64,000 bases of DNA from Sipunculus nudus (lineage: Eukaryota; Annelida; Sipuncula; Golfingiida; Sipunculidae). Position numbers and translations under genes: made by a program. The notes under the pieces were generated by a model. The model was not told the origin of the DNA. It saw only the letters and a list, made by a program, of their open reading frames with translations, and searched no databases. Location: positions 55,526,079-55,590,078 of the forward strand of contig CM049309.1 in the NCBI GenBank assembly GCA_026874595.1. Reading direction: 5' to 3'. This document shows positions 47,501 to 53,200 of this stretch, piece by piece (the stretch's first letter is position 1; the number at the start of each line of letters is the position of its first letter).

Positions 47501-50051
47501 CTAGTGATATGGGATCACGTGATGACGTCAGTGGCCACGTGGGCACGAGACTATGACCGGCTTCACGTGATCGTGGGGTCTGTGTTTGATTACGACTTCG
47601 ATGGTCGCTGGGACCCAATCAGTTTATTACAGAGGTAATTTTTATTTCATGAAATAGACAAACCTATAAGGATCTGTGAAAATTAGTAATCATGAACAAA
47701 TTTGGATAAATTAAGCAAACGCTACTTCATGCTGTACTTCATTCTTAATTAGGAATGCCTAATATTTTTTTCTATTAATTGTTTTTTTTTTCACCAAAAT
47801 TTTAAAGAAAATGGGGAATAGCCTTTAAAATTAATGTGCTATTTTGTAAAGAAATTAAAAAATGTATATACATGTTCTACTTGAGTAGAAGAGGAGAAAA
47901 AATGCGGTACAAGAACAATTTGTGGACATTAAGTGTTCTACGAGCGTTTATTGTGTATCGAATTCCTTGTCAATTATTTATCTCGTTACAGGGATCAGAT
48001 GAAGAACATGGTGTACATCCCCTCCCACTACTACCTTGTGGCCCTGAAATGTAACAAACCTGACTGTACAGCAGACATGGATTATGACGTACAGGCGTTT
48101 ATCTTACCCAACATCGACAGGACGCTCAACTGTATGCAGGTAGGACACATTAAGTTCAGGGATCGTTTGGTATGATCGATAAGATCATTCATAGTCAAGC
48201 ATATTCACAGGCAGGCCAATGTATCTGTGGTCAGATACAATAATGATGCCAAATCCTTTATTTTTTATGGAAAATATTTTATCATTTCAACATGAAACGA
48301 TCTGCTTTGTTCTGTTGAGGTAAGGGTTAACCACGGGTGCTTTATCCATTACCTGAATGTAGGATAAGGCGAAACTTGTGTCACGTGTCTAGAGGAGATA
48401 TCTCGATGACAGTCGAAACTGGTATTTATAAAAAGGTTTTCCTTTCACAAGTGTCGGGATCATATTTTTATTGATGGCAACTACTTGTCGGTTACTTCAT
48501 GTTTGATCTAAAATGTACGTTAAACTATACACCGGGGCACAAACTCACTAATAATAAAAAAAGTTAAAAAAAAATGAATATTTTTATTATTATCATGAAT
48601 ACCATTTCATTTTAATGATATTGTGCACATGCACAAATGTAGTAATTCTTAGTTTTTCAACGTCATGAATTTTGTAACCCTTTTAATAATTTCCAAGAAT
48701 ACTTTTAAGTTATGATAAAACTTTTTTCATGTCTGTCGGCCTTAACTTTGTAATAGTAGTTTAGACGCATTATCATGTCAGAGCGCACGTGAAATTGCCA
48801 GTAAAAGAGGAATGCTACAATGTTGCGAACTCTAACGGAGCAGATGTTTGATCGTTAGGCTGTGTTAGTAGGTGTCCACCATTCACTTTGAGAATTATCC
48901 TGCTGACCTAAACATGCCTGACTAGCACAGCTACTGCTTAATGTTTTTTACCCCCAGAGGCCACCTTTGGGGGAAAAATTGGTCCCACAGATACCCCCCT
49001 GGACCCGCCACTGCCGATAACCTTTTTCTCCAGACATCAATCTACCAAAGAAAAAAAAATGGAAGTCTACAAAGAAAAAAAATGTGGAACGCTTCACGAA
49101 TTTGCGTGTCATCCTTGCCCCAGGGGCCATGCTAACCTTCTCTGTATCGTTCCGCAATGTGTATATGTACAACCGGAGCCGTACATATTTTTGTTTAGTC
49201 ATAAACAATAGGCCTATATACAGAGGCTCGCCGACTTGTTATGTATTGGGTACGTATTACAGAGACTGATCAGGCCGTACCACATTGACAGACGGGTCTG
49301 TGGAAGACATGTTTTGTAGATTTTCAAAAGAACCCTGTGGATACTTTCTGTATCATGCGGGTGAATTCTACGGATGATTGTCTTTGTTATGGCCGAGGTT
49401 GTATGGCGTGCTCAGTTGCCCGCCAAGACATGGCGGAAACACCTGGCATACACGAATGCCCCTGGCGCTACCTGCTGGCTAGCTAAAAAACTAACGGTTT
49501 TTGCTCGACCAGCCATGATCTGATCACGCGTGAGACCGAAAAGTGTAAATTAAAATTAGGATATGTTGTACCGCAAATATCGCGTGTATGTATATATTTA
49601 GCCAGTGAAATAATATGTACAACACACGAACTAGCCCTAAGTTACCCCAGCCGGCTGGGCCGCTGTCATACTTGTAAACGTGCTTTTACGGGACAGGACG
49701 TTTTGTTGGAGTATATATCTCTAGCGTCCGGGTCTATAAAATTATCTGTTTGGAGCGTCCAAGATATTTTGTAGCTAACTTATATATATGTCATGGCTAA
49801 AAAGGAATATACTCTATAAAACAAACTATTAAACTACGTATTAGGATTTCTGTAAACGAAATATCTTAAATGTTCCGATACAAGATTTGTTCTCGTTTTA
49901 GTCCCGCCTGGACGATTACCTGATGGATAACACAGCACGTATTCGGGACATCGAGCTGCTGACAGGCTTACAGTTCCTGACAGCACACAACACTCAGCAA
50001 GGATTGCTGGCTCGGCTGCGTCTTCAACAGCGACTGTGGGCCAAATCATAA
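10029..50051 (+). CDS. Tandem double-unit ENPP-type ectonucleotide pyrophosphatase/phosphodiesterase (whole gene, exons joined)
   Basis: ENPP enzymes are zinc alkaline-phosphatase-fold ectoenzymes that cleave nucleotide pyrophosphate and phosphodiester bonds outside the cell. The predicted protein has 1540 residues, numbered here from the putative Met at 10029. It has a short tail, one membrane anchor (about 28-51), PDE unit A (about 104-500), nuclease-like domain A (about 526-815), a linker, PDE unit B (about 838-1240), nuclease-like domain B (about 1300-1540), then TAA. Zinc ligands and nucleophile are D110, T146, D261, H265, D308, H309 and H423 in A, and D844, T880, D1000, H1004, D1047, H1048 and H1168 in B. 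Usual ENPP1/3-type proteins are about 850-925 residues with one unit, so this is nearly double. All 36 exon junctions keep phase. Somatomedin-B repeats are absent. Function follows from family knowledge; substrate is not deducible. The single-transcript model is inference from splice phase. Confidence 0.87.
10200..10295. repeat. GAGTCCAAGT short repeats
   Basis: CGAGTCCAAGT and CGAGTCAAAGTCCGGACTCG recur in both orientations. Confidence 0.65.
12327..12418. repeat. Trinucleotide run (AAC/ACT)n
   Basis: Imperfect AACAACAAT then ACTACTATT repeats. Confidence 0.85.
13366..13573 (+). mobile_element. tRNA-derived SINE, copy 1
   Basis: About 205 bp align with 54651-54857. Shared blocks include GAGAGCAC/TAGAGCAC (box A-like), CGAGGCGGTGA and GCGCTCTGTAGGCTTAATGG. 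Box B (GGTTCGA-like) is decayed to GTTTGAATA here. It lies in the first intron. Confidence 0.72.
13797..13849. repeat. (AT)n microsatellite
   Basis: Uninterrupted run; open frames reading YIYIYI through it are artefacts. Confidence 0.95.
14190..14228 (+). CDS. Cytoplasmic-tail exon (residues 5-17)
   Basis: This 39-nt exon lies between TATTTCCAG and GTGAGT, phase 0 to 0, and reads [13 protein letters not shown]. It is hydrophilic with no known motif. It is supported only by its splice sites and by reading in frame into the lysine-flanked membrane segment of the next exon. Confidence 0.6.
14860..15110 (+). repeat. Minisatellite, about 62-bp unit
   Basis: Four units are anchored on GTCCGTTYT near 14872, 14936, 14999 and 15057. 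They carry CATACGCATACGTACCGCAT and ATGAATGGAATCACAA. Confidence 0.75.
15674..16200 (+). mobile_element. Decayed LINE endonuclease region
   Basis: The stretch reads [20 protein letters not shown] then [11 protein letters not shown]. This matches the start of APE-type endonuclease ORFs of invertebrate LINEs (TWNVRTL...RTALVARELxRYxID). Further on are [16 protein letters not shown] and, near 16115, [20 protein letters not shown], matching the end of that domain. Stops and frame changes show it is dead. Confidence 0.72.
16640..16860 (+). mobile_element. Decayed LINE reverse-transcriptase fragment
   Basis: An open frame contains [20 protein letters not shown], matching the conserved [15 protein letters not shown] block at the start of LINE reverse transcriptases. 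It belongs with the endonuclease remnant upstream. The roughly 440 bases between the two do not read as LINE. Confidence 0.65.
17748..17801 (+). CDS. Tail and first half of the membrane anchor (residues 18-35)
   Basis: This 54-nt exon lies between TACTTGCAG and GTGAGT, phase 0. It ends in the hydrophobic run IIFGGIIV after a basic HKK stop. With the next exon it makes one continuous membrane segment of about 24 residues. Positive charge on the N side fits a type II (N-in) signal anchor, the topology of ENPP1 and ENPP3. Confidence 0.75.
19621..19808 (+). CDS. Second half of membrane anchor and extracellular stalk (residues 36-98)
   Basis: The exon lies between CCCGCCAG and GTGAGT and ends in phase 2. 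It begins [16 protein letters not shown], completing the anchor, then a stalk of about 45 residues ending in a W...C....CPEG motif. In ENPP1/3 the same W/C...CPEGF linker sits just before the PDE domain, after two somatomedin-B repeats. Those Cys-rich repeats are missing here and only three Cys occur in the stalk. Confidence 0.85.
20179..20350 (+). CDS. ENPP unit A exon: first zinc ligand and Thr nucleophile (residues 98-155)
   Basis: The exon lies between TTCACAG and GTAAGG. It carries [14 protein letters not shown] with zinc ligand D110, and [10 protein letters not shown] with nucleophile T146, the ENPP family signature. About 38 of 55 residues match the unit B equivalent by eye. The putative glycosylation site NLT lies at 120-122. 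Confidence 0.95.
20496..20615 (+). CDS. ENPP unit A exon (GLYPESHGI; residues 156-195)
   Basis: This 120-nt exon is phase 0 to 0, between TTTTACAG and GTGAGT. It contains the family motifs [16 protein letters not shown] and WWGGDP, which line the nucleotide pocket region in ENPPs. The unit B counterpart has the same length. Confidence 0.95.
20616..23302 (+). other. Long intron of unit A, no recognisable element
   Basis: This 2.7-kb intron lies between the GLYPESHGI and FFWPGSDV exons. Open frames near 21769 and 22014 match nothing I recognise and lack splice support. Confidence 0.5.
23303..23378 (+). CDS. ENPP unit A exon (FFWPGSDV; residues 196-221)
   Basis: This 76-nt exon lies between GTTTCAG and GTACAC. 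It reads [20 protein letters not shown], matching the family pattern IWxTAxxQGxKxGxxFWPGS. It ends in phase 1, as in unit B. Confidence 0.94.
23551..23584 (+). CDS. ENPP unit A micro-exon (residues 221-232)
   Basis: This 34-nt exon lies between TTGACAG and GTAAGG, phase 1 in and 2 out, and reads [12 protein letters not shown]. The unit B micro-exon has exactly the same length and phases, which confirms a very small exon that gene finders often miss. Confidence 0.88.
23715..24048 (+). mobile_element. Harbinger-like MITE, copy 1
   Basis: This 334-bp element has near-perfect terminal inverted repeats, beginning GGCCAAAA and containing AAAGGTATGGTTCTCAGGCA at both ends. It is flanked by a TAA duplication (23712-23714 and 24049-24051). 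A 3-bp TWA target site is typical of PIF/Harbinger elements. There is no coding capacity. It sits in a unit A intron, inverted relative to copy 2. Confidence 0.85.
24692..24815 (+). CDS. ENPP unit A exon: zinc ligands D261 and H265
   Basis: The exon lies between CTGTTCAG and GTAAAA and covers residues 232-273. It carries [17 protein letters not shown], then [11 protein letters not shown]. The DxxGH signature supplies two zinc ligands. Confidence 0.95.
25294..25402 (+). CDS. ENPP unit A exon: zinc ligands D308 and H309; GC donor
   Basis: The exon covers residues 274-310 and ends NIIVVADH, the family VxSDHG metal site. It starts after CTTGTAG. Its donor reads CATG followed by GCAAGT, so the intron is GC-AG rather than GT-AG. 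The frame across it is unambiguous (DHG then LEEVSC). The matching unit B donor is GTGAGT. Confidence 0.93.
25809..25955 (+). CDS. ENPP unit A exon (residues 310-359)
   Basis: The exon lies between GTTTCAG and GTATAT. It reads GLEEVSC, matching the family GMxxxxC after the metal site, then a variable region ending EQMDG. A potential N-glycosylation site NTT is present. Confidence 0.92.
26644..26797 (+). CDS. ENPP unit A exon (residues 359-410)
   Basis: This 154-nt exon lies between TTAACCAG and GTTAGT and contains EIVEKLEC and [18 protein letters not shown]. It corresponds to the family segment with the RxHYxxxxRIxxxxL pattern. The unit B exon is identical in length. Confidence 0.94.
27594..27663 (+). 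CDS. ENPP unit A exon: sixth zinc ligand (H423)
   Basis: This 70-nt exon lies between CTTTAAAG and GTGAGT. It reads [17 protein letters not shown], the family GxHGYDN metal site. Its one leftover base completes the lysine codon split from the previous exon. An interspersed element starts within about 10 bases of the donor. Confidence 0.93.
27665..28222 (+). repeat. Element with 157-bp tandem units next to an exon donor
   Basis: Two units (from about 27703 and 27860) share AAAAAGTACAAATTTG and TATTCCAGGGATTATAAACT; a third truncated unit starts near 28014. Both ends carry CCCCGGGCGGCA. The element begins almost at the donor of the H423 exon. Confidence 0.75.
28599..28686 (+). CDS. ENPP unit A exon, end of PDE core (residues 434-463)
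   Basis: This 88-nt exon lies between TTACGCAG and GTACGC. It reads [10 protein letters not shown] then [13 protein letters not shown]. This is the typical ALFxAxGPxF and NIEVYNLMxDLL end of the catalytic domain. Confidence 0.95.
28875..29062 (+). CDS. ENPP unit A exon, PDE-to-nuclease linker (residues 463-525)
   Basis: The exon lies between GGTCAG and GTATGG. It begins [20 protein letters not shown], matching family DLLxIxPAPNNGTxGSLNHL. It continues into a proline- and charge-rich linker ending in a CTC cysteine pair, as in other ENPPs. Confidence 0.94.
29387..29602 (+). CDS. ENPP unit A exon, start of nuclease-like domain (residues 526-597)
   Basis: The exon lies between CACACAG and GTGAAA. 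An acidic stretch ([10 protein letters not shown]) is followed by HLPLGVP and [17 protein letters not shown]. The last matches the family YxSGYSxxxxMPLW entry to the non-specific-endonuclease-like fold, which is catalytically inactive in known ENPPs. Confidence 0.94.
29640..29800 (+). pseudogene. Decayed copies of the 3' part of the unit A exon at 29387
   Basis: Sequence from about 29655 (TTATATCAGTGGCCTCAGCC, AATGTCACTGTGGTCAG, ATTACCAGCTCGACG) aligns with 29535-29600 of the exon (TTATATTAGCGGTTACAGCC, AATGCCACTGTGGACAG, CTTACCAGCTTAACG). A shorter third copy (CTTACCAGTTTAACGG) lies near 29787. They sit directly behind the exon in tandem. Confidence 0.65.
30258..30414 (+). CDS. ENPP unit A exon, nuclease-like domain (residues 598-650)
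   Basis: The exon lies between TTTTTAAG and GTCAAT and ends in phase 1. It contains CSRADVRLP and GFLFPPG. The intron that follows is missing in unit B, where this exon and the next are one. Confidence 0.92.
30884..30964 (+). CDS. ENPP unit A exon, nuclease-like domain (residues 650-677)
   Basis: This 81-nt exon lies between TTATGCAG and GTAAAT. It reads [19 protein letters not shown], matching the family xxxSNxVPMxxxF pattern. Confidence 0.92.
31239..31368 (+). CDS. ENPP unit A exon with calcium-loop motif (residues 677-720)
   Basis: This 130-nt exon lies between TATTACAG and GTGAGT. It contains [16 protein letters not shown]. The DxDxDGxxxD loop is the EF-hand-like calcium site of the ENPP nuclease-like domain. 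Length and phase equal those of the unit B exon. Confidence 0.94.
31725..32500 (+). repeat. Direct duplication (about 475 bp apart) in a unit A intron
   Basis: 31735-32010 and about 32210-32490 share TTACCATGTYATAAYCGTC, CAGGCAGACGT, TTTTAGTCTA, TGCAACACCAGG, CCTTCAGTGAAT and TTGAAAACCC in the same order. Confidence 0.75.
33060..33225. repeat. GGTTC/GAACC palindrome element
   Basis: Repeated short palindromes include GGTTCCATCTGGAACC, TGGTTCTAAACAGAACCA and GGGTTCTTAAAAGAACC. It ends TTCATAGAGTGTA just before a splice acceptor. It is related to 36967-37240. Confidence 0.7.
33236..33371 (+). CDS. ENPP unit A exon (residues 720-765)
   Basis: The exon lies between ATTTTCAG and GTAAGC. It reads [12 protein letters not shown], matching family IPTHYFxVxTSC, then a loop ending [12 protein letters not shown]. 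The acceptor lies about 13 bases downstream of the end of a GGTTC palindrome element. Confidence 0.94.
33681..33886 (+). CDS. ENPP unit A last exon plus inter-unit linker (residues 766-834)
   Basis: The exon lies between CGTTACAG and GTGAGT. It contains [17 protein letters not shown], the family RDVExLTGLxF end motif. A normal ENPP would stop soon after. Here the frame stays open through NSWLDQDKC and NCPAG, which mimics the W...C...CPEG linker before unit A. It ends in phase 2, exactly as the exon at 19621 does, and so joins unit B in frame. Confidence 0.92.
33910..34245 (-). mobile_element. Harbinger-like MITE, copy 2 (inverted)
   Basis: This 336-bp element is nearly identical to the reverse complement of 23715-24048. 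It is flanked by a TTA duplication (33907-33909 and 34246-34248). It lies in the intron joining unit A to unit B. Near identity implies recent movement. Confidence 0.87.
34502..34562. repeat. (AT)n microsatellite
   Basis: Run in the intron joining the two ENPP units. Confidence 0.95.
35077..35242 (+). CDS. ENPP unit B exon: first zinc ligand and Thr nucleophile (residues 834-889)
   Basis: The exon lies between TACTGCAG and GTTAGT. It contains [16 protein letters not shown] with D844 and [10 protein letters not shown] with nucleophile T880. No start codon, signal or anchor exon was found between units, so it is read as continuing from unit A. Confidence 0.95.
36212..36331 (+). CDS. ENPP unit B exon (GLYPESNGI; residues 890-929)
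   Basis: This 120-nt exon lies between GCTTGCAG and GTAGGT. It reads [16 protein letters not shown] and RWWHGEP. A long (AT)n run begins about 40 bases after the donor. Confidence 0.94.
36373..36431. repeat. (AT)n microsatellite
   Basis: Run about 40 bases after a unit B donor. Confidence 0.95.
36967..37240. repeat. GGTTC/GAACC palindrome element
   Basis: It starts TACACTCTAAAAAATAATGG and carries many GGTTCnnnn-GAACC palindromes, with CAATGAACTGAGTGGGGAA repeated as TAATGGACTGAGTGGGGAA. Confidence 0.7.
38292..38367 (+). CDS. ENPP unit B exon (residues 930-955)
   Basis: This 76-nt exon lies between TATTTTAG and GTTGGT and reads [20 protein letters not shown]. The usual FWPGS is changed to MWVGS, a mild departure near the active-site rim. 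Length and phase match the unit A exon. Confidence 0.92.
38549..38582 (+). CDS. ENPP unit B micro-exon (residues 955-966)
   Basis: This 34-nt exon lies between CTTTTCAG and GTGAGT and reads [12 protein letters not shown]. It corresponds to the family segment xxxPxxYxxYNG. Size and phases match the unit A micro-exon. Confidence 0.9.
38763..38800. repeat. (GA)n microsatellite
   Basis: Uninterrupted GA run in a unit B intron. Confidence 0.95.
38870..38960 (+). pseudogene. Decayed copy of the unit B D1000/H1004 exon
   Basis: GGTTGGGCGGTTCCGAG, TACTTTATCACT, TTCAGC and CCTGTTGATTCTGTTAGTCA align in order with 39537-39620 of the true exon (GGTTGGACGGTTCTGAG, GACTTTATCACT, TTCAGC, TCTGTTGATTATGCTGGGCA). 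It has gaps, no proper splice sites, and a broken DxxGH site. Confidence 0.65.
39499..39637 (+). CDS. ENPP unit B exon: zinc ligands D1000 and H1004
   Basis: The exon lies between TTTTACAG and GTAGGT and covers residues 966-1012. It contains [20 protein letters not shown] with the DxxGH zinc site. A decayed copy of this exon lies about 600 bases upstream in the preceding intron. Confidence 0.95.
39877..39937. repeat. (AT)n microsatellite
   Basis: Run in a unit B intron. Confidence 0.95.
40712..40820 (+). CDS. ENPP unit B exon: zinc ligands D1047 and H1048
   Basis: This 109-nt exon lies between GTTTACAG and GTGAGT and covers residues 1013-1049. It ends [11 protein letters not shown], the VxSDHG metal site. 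It has a normal GT donor where unit A has GC. Confidence 0.95.
41088..41947. mobile_element. hAT-like non-autonomous DNA transposon
   Basis: Ends are TAGGGCTGTGTATCGG and CGATATATCAATATATTGAT...CAGCCCTA, with inverted termini TAGGGCTGTRT. Flanks GGGTTAAT and GTGTTAAT form an 8-bp near-duplication, as hAT elements make. Subterminal CGATAC motifs recur at both ends and an (AT)n run sits in the middle. It has no transposase and lies in a unit B intron. Confidence 0.7.
41535..41580. repeat. (AT)n microsatellite
   Basis: Run inside the hAT-like element. Confidence 0.95.
42200..42361 (+). CDS. ENPP unit B exon (residues 1049-1103)
   Basis: The exon starts after TTAATTCAG and reads GMNDINC, then a diverged variable region. 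The donor is placed at GTTGAA (42362) because only that gives phase 1, needed by the next exon. A better-looking GTACAA at 42312 breaks the frame. The region is longer than in unit A (162 versus 147 nt). Confidence 0.85.
42813..42966 (+). CDS. ENPP unit B exon (residues 1103-1154)
   Basis: This 154-nt exon lies between ATATTTCAG and GTAAGT. It contains DRFIEKLEC and [18 protein letters not shown]. It has the same length and phases as its unit A counterpart. Confidence 0.94.
43088..43160 (+). CDS. ENPP unit B exon: sixth zinc ligand (H1168)
   Basis: This 73-nt exon lies between CTGGCAG and GTGAGA. It reads [18 protein letters not shown]. The His of MHGND aligns with NHGYD of unit A. The motif is more diverged than in unit A but the ligand is kept. 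Confidence 0.9.
43415..43502 (+). CDS. ENPP unit B exon, end of PDE core (residues 1179-1208)
   Basis: This 88-nt exon lies between CATTTCAG and GTGAGT. It reads [19 protein letters not shown] then NIELYNIMA, very close to vertebrate ENPP1/3 (xIFLAHGPxFK, NIEVYNLM). Confidence 0.95.
43755..44174 (+). mobile_element. Probable solo LTR
   Basis: This 420-bp segment begins TGTCTAGAGG and ends CCCCTAGACA, a 9 of 10 inverted match with TG...CA ends. It contains a TATA-like TATATACAAAGG near 43856 and AATAAA at 44144 close to the end, in the order expected of an LTR. No matching 5-bp target duplication was found, so the boundaries may be off. Confidence 0.5.
44294..44457 (+). CDS. ENPP unit B exon, PDE-to-nuclease linker (residues 1208-1262)
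   Basis: The exon lies between TTTTAAG and GTGAGT. It reads [19 protein letters not shown], matching family LxIxPAPNNGTxGSL, then a Cys-containing linker ending ACPCGH. A probable solo LTR lies about 120 bases upstream in the intron. Confidence 0.94.
45112..45165 (+). repeat. Poly-G element with an AATCCGCCACTG end
   Basis: About 24 G then CTCCTCCCTCTGAATCCGCC. Same family ending as 1788-1875. Confidence 0.55.
45455..45658 (+). CDS. ENPP unit B exon, start of nuclease-like domain (residues 1263-1330)
   Basis: The exon lies between TGCTGCAG and GTGCTG. It contains [29 protein letters not shown] and WSAFTLN, matching the family CxLxxxxYxSGYSxxxxMPLW pattern. The donor GTGCTG is weak but the phase is right. 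Confidence 0.92.
46230..46835 (+). repeat. Tandem array of decayed copies of the 5' end of the unit B exon at 46877
   Basis: Units resemble the intron end plus exon start (pyrimidine-rich, CAGCTCTCCGAYAYRGAGAT, then GTTAGATCTG and CCCGGGTGGACC). Copies start near 46231, 46401, 46576, 46677 and 46777, with the true exon at 46874. The last four are about 100 bp apart. Divergence increases with distance from the exon. Confidence 0.72.
46877..47081 (+). CDS. ENPP unit B exon, nuclease-like domain (residues 1331-1399)
   Basis: This 205-nt exon lies between TTTTACAG and GTCAGG. It spans what is two exons in unit A, so it lacks one intron. It contains [29 protein letters not shown] and [10 protein letters not shown]. 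Decayed repeats of its first part fill the upstream intron. Confidence 0.92.
47505..47634 (+). CDS. ENPP unit B exon with calcium-loop motif (residues 1399-1442)
   Basis: This 130-nt exon lies between TTTCTAG and GTAATT. It contains [17 protein letters not shown], an EF-hand-like DxDxDGxxxD loop matching unit A. It has the same length and phases as its unit A counterpart. Confidence 0.94.
47992..48139 (+). CDS. ENPP unit B exon (residues 1442-1491)
   Basis: The exon lies between TCGTTACAG and GTAGGA. It contains [14 protein letters not shown] then [13 protein letters not shown], matching the family IPTHYFxVxTSC and ILPH segments. Confidence 0.94.
48948..49018 (+). repeat. Related poly-C/G element with a GACCCGCCACTG end
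   Basis: TTACCCCCAGAGG, CCTTTGGGGG, then CCCCCCTGGACCCGCCACTG. Confidence 0.5.
49902..50051 (+). CDS. ENPP unit B terminal exon with stop (residues 1492-1540)
   Basis: The exon starts after CGTTTTAG. It contains [19 protein letters not shown], the family end motif, then [11 protein letters not shown] and TAA. The matching exon in unit A stays open instead of ending here. Confidence 0.95.
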   Translation, partial: SRLDDYLMDNTARIRDIELLTGLQFLTAHNTQQGLLARLRLQQRLWAKS

Positions 50052-50217
50052 ACTGTGTCGAATTTTATGTGTAATATTAAAAGTTAGATCTGGCGTATTA
50101 TAAAGGTATTAAGTGCCTTGATTCACTCTTAGTCGTGATTTATTCTTGCTGGAATTTTGATCACCCAAATCAGCAAAAGACATGCAGTATGTCACAAAAA
50201 ACTAATGTATTTAGGAA

Positions 50218-50223
50218 AATAAA
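50218..50223 (+). promoter_or_regulatory. Likely polyadenylation signal AATAAA
   Basis: This canonical AATAAA lies 167 bases after the stop codon and is the first one downstream. It implies a short 3' UTR ending near 50240. Confidence 0.55.
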
Positions 50224-50239
50224 ACATAAGAGTGCAAAG

Positions 50240-53200
50240 ATATTATAACAAGTTACCTGGATACATGTCTAGCTGCGACTATACGCACGTTTATCACAAT
50301 ATAAAACTATCAGAACGTGTGTACCAACACGGTATGGTATAACACATAAATAAATCCTAAGTCCGTGACAGCTATCGGAACACGCAGTCCAATGCATGTT
50401 GGTATAACGTTTGTGTTTGAAAGCGGAATCAAATGTTAAAATCAAATGTTAAAACGGCATAATCAGAAGTGTCCATTCAGCTGGTACATCCAATCGACAG
50501 CTACAAATTAACTATAAACTATCAAAAACACAAAAAGATAAAACGTCTAATATAGTCGAGCAAATCCATGATATAGTTCACAGTTGCGTCACATTTCACT
50601 CCACAACACAACCACTAATTCCGCAATCAATAATTCCTGGTATTATTTTAATCTCGGCTCCTCTCTTCCAATTTCTGTTTCGGCCTAGAATTCACACAAA
50701 TTTGCTTGAATTATCTCCGACTAAGAAACTGTTTCGATATAACAAGCATAATTCATACACCTCCAGCCAATGAAAATGTCATAAATTTTTCTTGATCTTT
50801 AAGAAATTTCATGACCCTTTTACCAACACTTTAAAACGTTACATACATAACCGTTACTTAAGTAACAGGCAATTAAGATCATTTGCAAACATTTATTGAT
50901 GAAAAATACAGCTATAAGGATGAACAAGAATTCATGTGTGAGAAATTACTAGAATATTCCACTTTTGTAAATGTTACGTGTTCCTTTTCAGAAATATTTT
51001 TTTCAACTAATGTCATTTTATATTTTGAGAAAACAGAAAAAAAGGCCTTAATCAATGCAGAAAATTTACTTCTCTAAAAAGATATAAAAACTATCTGATA
51101 ATAAGGTGATCTTATGACTTTATCTCTGTAATTAAGCCTGTGCAGATTATTGCTTCTGTTATCGCTTACATAATCTATTGAATTCTAATAAGATATTCAA
51201 AATTATTATCTGTTTACCTACATAATCCCATGATTTAATATGTTCTTATAAGCTGTATTATAAAATAAATAACTTCAAATTTCACTCAAACAAGTATTCG
51301 AGGATGGTTTCTCAGCTTCTAGATCAAGGGTGAACCCATACATATAACATGGCGTACAACTATACGGTAAACCGACCAGAACAGATTTATTATCAGAGAA
51401 AATGCAGAAAATAACAATTTTACCACAGGGCAAATTGCCAACGAAAAGTATTAAATTAATTTTTAGGTGACAAAAGCAAAACGACCATTCTACCAGCAAA
51501 CACCACCCTGTTCATCAAGATCATTTGAAGCTGATTCGCCCAATTTATGATTATCATGATATATGCACGACCGCTTTGGAGTGTCTTCATTTAAATTGGG
51601 GAAGTGATCGAGATGACTGGTAGAGCAAGAAATTAGTAATAAAACTTCGTAGAGTTCCGGGAAACCGGCACTATGGAATGTGCTACATTCGTGATGTTCT
51701 CGCAGTAACAATTTATCATAGCTTTTTTTAAAAAATAGTTGTAATATATTTTATTTCATTAATTATTTTTTCAAAAATTGCAATTATCAACACATAACGA
51801 CCGAGCATGTCTGCAAATATCTTAAAAAACTATGAATTTCCTGACTATAAACTAGTATTTTTTATGCTTCTACATTTTAAACTTCTCATCAAAATGATAG
51901 TAGAAATACTTAGCATTTTTAATTTAATTCCCTGCAACTGAGCTACATCCGCCATTGCCACAACAAACTTCAAGACAAAGCTTGTAGATTGCTAGATTCA
52001 TAGAAAATGTTCAAGCAAATCTTCAGAATCTTTCAGTATCTTGAAAATGTCTGGCTGATTGTTCAAGGTCAAGGCATATATTTGCGCAAATATTTTAGGA
52101 ATATGACCATGACGACAATTCCTGAAGGCCATATAGGATCGCATACAGGGACGTCAATATCTATAGGGGGGTGAGGGGTATATATCCACCAATTTTTTTG
52201 GGAAGGGGGGGGGGGGGCATGGTCAATATTATCATCTCCCTACTTATCAGAGATTAATATTTATATATGAATGAACTATATTAATAATAGAACGGTAGAC
52301 ATAGGTTCCATTTATAAGTTTATTTCGAAATATTATATCTATACCTGGTTCAGAATTAACTTATACTTGAAACAAAATATTTTATTTCTAAAACCTCACA
52401 CTTAATTGTAATATATTTGAAATGTATATATAAATATATATATATGAGCTGTGTCATACAGACGCTAATATATTTAAAATGTGTTCAACAAACGCTAAAA
52501 AAAGTATATATATGTGTGTGTGTGTGACTGCGAGACACCCCCCCCCCCCCCCGGAAGATGAAGTGATGCCACTGATCGCAAAATAATTATATCAACATGT
52601 ACACTGAGCGCTTTGGCCAAAAAACGTAAAAACATTTTCTTTATTCTTAAAATGCCATATTATGAAAGATAAATGTACAGAAGGAAGAAGAAATATCACA
52701 TACACATGATAATTCTGGCATTAGTCAATCGACAATATATTAGTTAATGTACAATCTTCATCTTAGGTTAAATACGAGGTACATATTCCATTTATGCAGT
52801 GTATTCTAACACACTATTATTGGTTTGCCGAGATTTTACCAAAAGGCGCTGTCCAATCTTAAACGTCATTGGACTGTTTTATCTTTGGATCATTAGCACA
52901 TCCGTACAAAGGTTTCTTTTTTAATTCTTTCACGTGCAATTAGAAAGTTTATGCACGTTGTTGGTTAAAGTTTCATAAACTAGTTTGGGCTACACGGATC
53001 GTGGTTCGGAGCGTAAACGGACCTTGAGCGTAAGCGCAAAAAATAAGCTAAATCGGCAGATACAGAAACTGGCCAACAGACCGCGACGCAGTCCCAAAAG
53101 GCGGGTAGCACGGAGAATACCGAAAATCACTCATCGAGGTAATCACCCATAGTTCTGAATATGGCCAATACGGCCTTAAGTAGTGACTGTAAATAGGTAT

